From Gracilaria caudata (taxonomy: Eukaryota; Rhodophyta; Florideophyceae; Gracilariales; Gracilariaceae), in contig JASCIV010000869.1 of assembly GCA_030374735.1 (NCBI GenBank), positions 1 through 11,010 of the forward strand: 11,010 bases of DNA, in the 5' to 3' direction. Shown here in pieces: positions 7,894 through 11,010 of the stretch. The notes under the pieces were generated by a model. The model ran no database searches, was not told the origin of the DNA, and was given only the letters and a program-made list of their open reading frames with translations. Position 1 is the first letter of the stretch. The number at the start of each line of letters is the position of its first letter. Made by a program: the position numbers and the translations under genes.

Positions 7894-8523
7894 CTACGCG
7901 CCGAACCCGAACCTGCGCACACCCCCGCCACGCCCGCGCAGCGCGGACGCCAACGCCTCGTACCGCGCGCGCCGCGTGTGTGCCGAGGGCGCGCCATCAT
8001 GGTCCTTGCCGTCCCACCTCCACGCCTGCGCCAACTCCGGGCCGTTCCCGAAGCGGCGCGCACCAGCGCCGCGCTCGCGCAGCGCGGACGCCCACTTCTC
8101 GTACCGCGCGCGCCGCGTGTGTGCCGAGGGCGCGCCATCATGGTCCTTGCCGTCCCACCTCCACGCCTGCGACAACTCCGGGCCGTACCCGAACCGGCGC
8201 GCACCCGCGCCGCGCTCGCGTAGCGCGGACGCCCACGCCTCGTACTGCTCGCGGCGGCTGCCGGGCACGCCGAGACGGCCGAAGCGGGAGGCGTGCTGAT
8301 AGAGCGGGGAGTCGTAGCGCGCTGTCACATGACGAACCGTGATAAAGGCGCACAGTGCCACGCTCGCTAGCAGCAGCACGAGCTTCCAGCGCGACGCCAC
8401 CGCTGTGCTCACATTGCTCACGGCGTTGCGCGCTGCAGCACTGTTGCCGCTGTTGTGAGGTTGCGGGTGCTGAGGAGGCGCGCCCGGGATGGTTTGGTAG
8501 CCGGCGTCAACGCAATTCGTCAT
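7894..8523 (-). CDS. Single-pass membrane protein with tandem YEAWASALRERG repeats (expanded paralogue)
   Basis: The product has 209 residues. I chose the ATG at 8521-8523, not the upstream one, because it aligns with the start of the paralogue at 9043-9462 and has A at -3. Residues 9-14 read YQTIPG, a motif shared with the paralogue. A Pro/Asn/Ala-rich linker is followed by a membrane helix near 47-64, then HxxARY and HASRFG, also shared. From Y94 the protein consists of 47-residue units: 94-140, 141-187 and a partial 188-209. Each has YExWASALRERGAGARRFGxGPEL followed by a WDGKDHDGAPSAHTRRAR linker. By the positive-inside rule, the Arg-rich C-terminal domain probably faces the cytosol. The repeat part is very GC-rich, so both strands stay open in several frames; the paralogue shows that minus is the coding strand. 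Function unknown; no known domain recognised. Confidence 0.75.
   Translation of the reverse strand: MTNCVDAGYQTIPGAPPQHPQPHNSGNSAAARNAVSNVSTAVASRWKLVLLLASVALCAFITVRHVTARYDSPLYQHASRFGRLGVPGSRREQYEAWASALRERGAGARRFGYGPELSQAWRWDGKDHDGAPSAHTRRARYEKWASALRERGAGARRFGNGPELAQAWRWDGKDHDGAPSAHTRRARYEALASALRGRGGGVRRFGFGA
7897..8244 (-). repeat. 141-bp coding tandem repeat, 2.5 copies
   Basis: Unit 1 is 8104-8244, unit 2 is 7963-8103, and a partial unit covers 7897-7962. A stretch around 7960-8035 recurs nearly unchanged 141 bp to the right, which points to recent duplication or gene conversion. The unit equals 47 codons, so the frame is kept. The paralogue at 9043-9462 has one unit and stops where the second would begin, so I infer that the single-unit form is ancestral. 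Confidence 0.9.
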
Positions 8524-9042
8524 CGTTTGTTGGTGCACAGCTTTTGCGATGAGAGTGCGGAGAGATACAGCGGCGGCGATATCCATCGGGTGCAAACACA
8601 GCTTGTAGATATAGCGTGTGGTTTTGGAGGCTTGTGAGCTTTACCGTGCAGAACACGTGTTGCGCCAAGCAATCTTTCAGGCAGGTGTAACGGGGATACG
8701 CCCTCCAAAAGCACCAAACCACGAGAGCTGTCACGGAGATTACAAAAAATCTGGCGCTTTGCTTGCTGTCTGGCGAGCGAGCGAGCTCAGCTTTGGCCAC
8801 AGATATGAAGCGCAATGATTCAGTGTGTTACGGAACACATTTTTTGCTGGTATTGGATGCAGAGCGCTCTCTCGTCTGGTGATCGCTCGTCTATTTCCCG
8901 AAGTAAAACATCAACTCAAAACTAACGCCAAACATTGTACACAAATGACAAACCCACAACAGCTGCAGCTCATATGAAGCGCCTTCGCTGGCGGTAAGCC
9001 CACCAACCATACACACGCGCTCGCCACACGTGCACATCGTCG
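8524..9042. other. Spacer between the two membrane-protein paralogues
   Basis: This 519-bp stretch holds the 5' leader of the gene ending at 7894, the decayed copy of the small helix gene (about 8700-8827), and the region after the stop of the paralogue at 9043. The 20 bp just upstream of the two paralogue ATGs are alike (GCAAAAGCTG and GCAACTGCG variants, then CAGCAAAC-type sequence). The duplication therefore included leader sequence. I saw nothing else I could support. Confidence 0.5.
8700..8827 (-). pseudogene. Decayed copy of the small single-helix gene at 9606-9785
   Basis: Read on the minus strand, this region aligns with the small gene at 9606-9785: shared blocks include CTGAGCTCG, GACAGCAA and TTTTGTAATCTCCGT. 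The part matching P-x-L-S-S and T-A-x-K is in one frame, while the part matching R-x-F-V-I-S-V is in another, so a frameshift lies between them. No ATG exists at the expected start. The helix-coding part is open to 8507, but it has no start codon and overlaps the next gene's start. I infer loss of function. A conserved upstream or regulatory role for the sequence is the alternative. Confidence 0.5.
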
Positions 9043-9462
9043 TCATTCGGTATACCTCCGTGCCCTATACCCATCGTCACTCTCAAACAGCCTCTGATCT
9101 CCCCTCAGCGCCTGTCGATGCTTCGCACCGTACCCAAACCTGCCCAAACCCAAGCCACGCTCACGCAGCGCAGAAGCCCACGCTTCGTACTGTTCGCGCC
9201 CCTTTCCAGCATGCCCAATGCCGCCGAAACGAGAGGCGTGCACAACGTACGGCTGCGCATAGCGTGCAGCCACATGGCGGCCCGTTACAAATGCGCCCAA
9301 TGTGAAGCACACAAGCAGAACGGCAACCTTCCAGCGCGACACCACGGTTGTGCTCACATTGTTGACGGTTTTGTGCGGCGACTCGCTTACGTTGGGAGCT
9401 TGCTGTTGCTGAGCAGCGGAGCCCGGAATGGGTTGGTAGCCGACGTGAACGGAAGTGGCCAT
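9043..9462 (-). CDS. Single-pass membrane protein with one YEAWASALRERG unit (compact paralogue)
   Basis: The product has 139 residues. The ATG at 9460-9462 has A at -3 and G at +4 and aligns with the start of the paralogue at 7894-8523. In order it has YQPIPG at 9-14, a Gln/Ser-rich linker, a membrane helix at about 45-62, GRHVAARY, HASRFG at 75-80 and REQYEAWASALRERG at 89-103. A single RFGYG follows, and then a divergent acidic and basic tail ending RARRYTE. In the 14-codon core from REQYEA to RER the two genes differ at seven codons, all silent. That indicates purifying selection and confirms the strand. Function unknown. It lies 143 bp downstream of the small helix gene on the same strand, so co-transcription is possible but not shown. 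Confidence 0.75.
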   Translation of the reverse strand: MATSVHVGYQPIPGSAAQQQQAPNVSESPHKTVNNVSTTVVSRWKVAVLLVCFTLGAFVTGRHVAARYAQPYVVHASRFGGIGHAGKGREQYEAWASALRERGLGLGRFGYGAKHRQALRGDQRLFESDDGYRARRYTE

Positions 9463-9605
9463 GTTTGCTGCGCAGTTGCAAACGCAACATAGATGGGCAT
9501 GCTGAGCACTACATCACACTGAGATGAGCGCAACGCAGCTTTTGTATACGGTGCGCCTATTAGCTCGAACAGAACCACAACAAAAAAAAAAAACTTGAGA
9601 CTGGC
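9463..9605. other. Short spacer with a 12-A run
   Basis: This 143-bp gap lies between the small helix gene and the compact paralogue. A run of 12 A (plus strand) at 9582-9593 appears as a T tract on the transcribed sense. It could belong to the 3' end of the small gene or the promoter of the next one. No further signal was recognised. Confidence 0.6.
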
Positions 9606-9785
9606 TCAGAGAACAAGTGCTGTCACAAGTGCGTACACGCGCAGAATCAGGAGAGCAACAACAGCAACGGAGATTACAAAATATCTGCCGCATATCGAGA
9701 AGCTTTTCTTTTTTGCTGTCTCGAGATCAGACGAGCTCAGCTCTGGCGAATGATTCACTTCGTAGCGCGCCGAGAGCGAATTCAT
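9606..9785 (-). CDS. Tiny single-helix membrane protein (59 aa)
   Basis: I place the start at the ATG at 9783-9785 (G at -3). The frame remains open further upstream, but that part is Cys-rich with no coding character, and another ATG five bases earlier leads straight to a stop. The protein has a polar N-terminal half with a Ser/Glu-rich stretch (PELSSSDLE), a Lys cluster (AKKKS), then a hydrophobic helix from about residue 36 to the C end (VISVAVVALLILRVYALVTALVL). Such tail-anchored proteins usually sit in an internal or plasma membrane with the N end cytosolic. A decayed relative at 8700-8827 precedes the other paralogue, which suggests pairing of the two genes as a unit. No family recognised. 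Confidence 0.45.
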   Translation of the reverse strand: MNSLSARYEVNHSPELSSSDLETAKKKSFSICGRYFVISVAVVALLILRVYALVTALVL

Positions 9786-10660
9786 TTCATGTACTACAAG
9801 TTGTACAAGTGAACACACTCTGTAGAGTGGTGATGGCTCGTTTTGTGGGAAACGGAAAACAACCTTGTGAGCATGATTGGCGCGGATGCACGCCTTGCCC
9901 TGCAAGCAAAACATAAATCGTGAACAAAACAACACACGCGCGCAATCTCGCATATGACGAAACGTGCAAGCTTGCCAAACATCGAAAAAGTATCTGCAAC
10001 GCGGGTGAGCCGCTCTACTTTCACAAGAACAACCAGCTCCGCATTCCAATGCGCATTGAGATCACAAGAGCGCAACTTCACATAGATATTGCTGGGCCCG
10101 TTCGAGAAATCATGATTGGCGCTCAACGAACGCGAGAGTTTTCGTAAAAAGCTACCCATACGTTTGTCTCGAGATGATGGCCACCACCTGTTTCATAATT
10201 GGGGAGTGCACACACGGTAAGCATGTTGAGATTCATCACTTGTTTCACCTCACTGACGTGGCAGAACCGCTCCGTTCTGGTTGCCCGATCTCCAGGCACC
10301 GCGTAGAAGAGCATTTATGTGCGACGGAAGGGTTGAAGGGTTGCGGAAAGCGTATCGGCTTCACGCCGGCGTCGACCATCGTCTCCTCCGTTCCGGACGG
10401 GCGGCCGAAGCGCCGTCCACTCCGCCGCATCCTTTGCGCTGCCGAGTTTTAGGCTGTGGCTGTTTAGCATGTGCACATCCTTCCTTCGCCGTGCCTCAGC
10501 GCTGTCCCCTCCTACTAACACTTTCTGCTACAACTAACCTGTTTGATTTTCTCTGATTGTACTTTTGACGTCTTTCAAGCTTTAACATCGTTGCTGATCC
10601 GTTGCGTAATGTGCTACCCATGGCCGACGTACTCTATGCTGCCTAATCCGATCGCATGAA
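9786..10660. other. Region without a confident gene
   Basis: This stretch should include the promoter of the minus-strand cassette. No TATA box or other motif could be assigned. The 9-mer GATTGGCGC occurs twice (about 9877 and 10114). A 92-codon plus-strand frame at 10174-10452 is listed separately with low confidence. The rest shows no coding pattern I can support. Confidence 0.4.
10174..10452 (+). CDS. Weak candidate: 92-residue open frame
   Basis: It begins with two adjacent ATG codons followed by GCC ACC, a good eukaryotic start context. The translation has a His/Cys-rich first half (GECTHGKHVEIHHLFH) and a basic C end (PDGRPKRRPLRR). There is no recognised domain, signal peptide or relative in the window. 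Other frames of the same stretch are also open because it is GC-rich, so this may be chance. Confidence 0.2.
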   Translation: MMATTCFIIGECTHGKHVEIHHLFHLTDVAEPLRSGCPISRHRVEEHLCATEGLKGCGKRIGFTPASTIVSSVPDGRPKRRPLRRILCAAEF

Positions 10661-10924
10661 CCCCATACCATTCCCTATCGTGCCGCTCTTTTTTTTTTTA
10701 AGCCTGCACGGTTTCTTTTTTACGGATACGAGGGTTTAACGGTGGTGGCTGTGACACCGAATTGTGCTAACGTTCGCAACAGCCCCATACCTTCTCCTAT
10801 CGTCTCCACCTTTTTTTTTAAGCCTGCACGCTTATTTTTTTTCTTCGGATACGAGGGTTCAATGGTGATGGTCGCGACAAAAAATTGCACTAACGATCGC
10901 AAGACCCCATCCCTTTCCCTATCC
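10661..10924. repeat. 122-bp tandem repeat, about 2.2 copies, with poly-T tracts
   Basis: Copy 1 is 10661-10782, copy 2 is 10783-10904, and the start of copy 3 is 10905-10924. Each opens with CCCCAT and a pyrimidine-rich CCCTATC-type block, then a T run, TTAAGCCTGCACG, another T-rich run, CGGATACGAGGGTT, and a G/T-rich part ending in CTAACG-TCGCAA. The copies differ at many bases, so the duplication is not recent. There is no coding capacity in any frame that I can support. Confidence 0.85.
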
Positions 10925-10952
10925 CCGTGCCCCATAGGTGAGCAGTTTTGAG

Positions 10953-10999
10953 CACCCTGGCTCAGGGTGATTTTTGGAGAAATTTGGAGAATCACCCTG
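10953..10999. repeat. Nested inverted repeats near the right end
   Basis: CACCCT at 10953-10958 pairs with AGGGTG at 10964-10969 across a 5-nt loop. Alternatively, CAGGGTGAT at 10963-10971 pairs exactly with ATCACCCTG at 10991-10999 across a 19-nt loop. The two pairings compete for the same AGGGTG. The loop contains the direct repeat TTTGGAGAA twice. Role unknown. Confidence 0.8.
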
Positions 11000-11010
11000 C
11001 CCTGCGTGAT

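Larger units (their letters stand above)
7894..9785 (-). other. Tandemly duplicated two-gene cassette
   Basis: In minus-strand order the segment reads: small helix gene (9785-9606), membrane protein (9462-9043), decayed small helix gene (8827-8700), membrane protein (8523-7894). Both elements match their counterparts in order, orientation and approximate spacing, so a unit of roughly 1 kb was duplicated as a block. The copies then diverged: one lost its small gene and expanded its repeats, while the other kept a compact form. Confidence 0.65.

Noticed and set aside
8104..8244. RFamide-like peptide precursor, suggested by repeated RRFG motifs in the 7894-8523 product
   Set aside because: RFG is followed by YG, NG or FG, not by a basic cleavage site. 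There is also an internal membrane helix instead of a signal peptide, so the precursor model does not fit.
7575..8342. Long plus-strand open frames over the GC-rich repeat (up to 255 codons), and another minus-strand frame at 7725-8204
   Set aside because: GC-rich 141-bp repeats lack stops in several frames. Protein-level similarity to the paralogue and silent-only changes support only the 7894-8523 minus frame.

Overview
The window looks like nuclear DNA of a microbial eukaryote, probably an alga or another protist. Genes are sparse and on both strands. Spacers of 0.5 to 1.1 kb hold homopolymer runs, a CA microsatellite and short tandem repeats. The recognisable start codons have a purine at -3 and no Shine-Dalgarno sequence, and the reading frames need no introns. 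No rRNA, tRNA, CRISPR array or transposase was recognised. I cannot name the species. The extended tandem Sel1 array resembles what is seen in several protist lineages, but that is only an impression.

Left part (1-5676, + strand). The sequence opens with a perfect 107-bp foldback (two 50-nt arms, 7-nt spacer), followed by two long open frames that overlap by 8 nt in different registers. The first (72-2393) encodes a protein with two membrane helices at its N end and no recognised domain after them. The second (2386-5676) encodes a poorly conserved N-terminal part and then 18 consecutive Sel1-type repeats. A +1 shift at a GGG-TGA junction (about 2388-2393) would join them into one membrane-anchored Sel1 protein of about 1,870 residues. 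An indel, a sequence error, programmed frameshifting and two separate genes all remain possible.

Middle (5677-7893). A spacer with 17-bp tandem repeats and a 15-A run separates the Sel1 gene from a convergent minus-strand gene (6244-6744). That gene encodes a small secreted or membrane-targeted cysteine-rich protein with a motif C-x8-C-x2-C-x2-C, present twice exactly and once in part. Upstream of it are 1.1 kb without a convincing gene. Part of this stretch (7721-7839) resembles the sequence just after the Sel1 gene (5718-5827), so it is probably a dispersed element.

Right part (7894-9785, - strand). A two-gene cassette is duplicated in tandem. Each copy has a tiny single-helix protein gene followed by a gene for a single-pass membrane protein with a conserved N-terminal GYQ-x-IPG motif, a membrane helix and a YEAWASALRERG domain. 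In the distal copy that domain has expanded into 2.5 tandem 141-bp units, and the tiny gene has decayed (no ATG, shifted frame). In the other copy the domain is single and the tiny gene is intact. Synonymous-only change in the shared core indicates that these are real minus-strand coding regions.

Right end (9786-11010). No confident gene was seen here. It holds one weak 92-codon frame, a 122-bp tandem repeat with poly-T tracts, and an inverted repeat close to the end. No known pathway links the genes. The shared theme is repeat-rich, membrane or secreted proteins that evolve by internal duplication.
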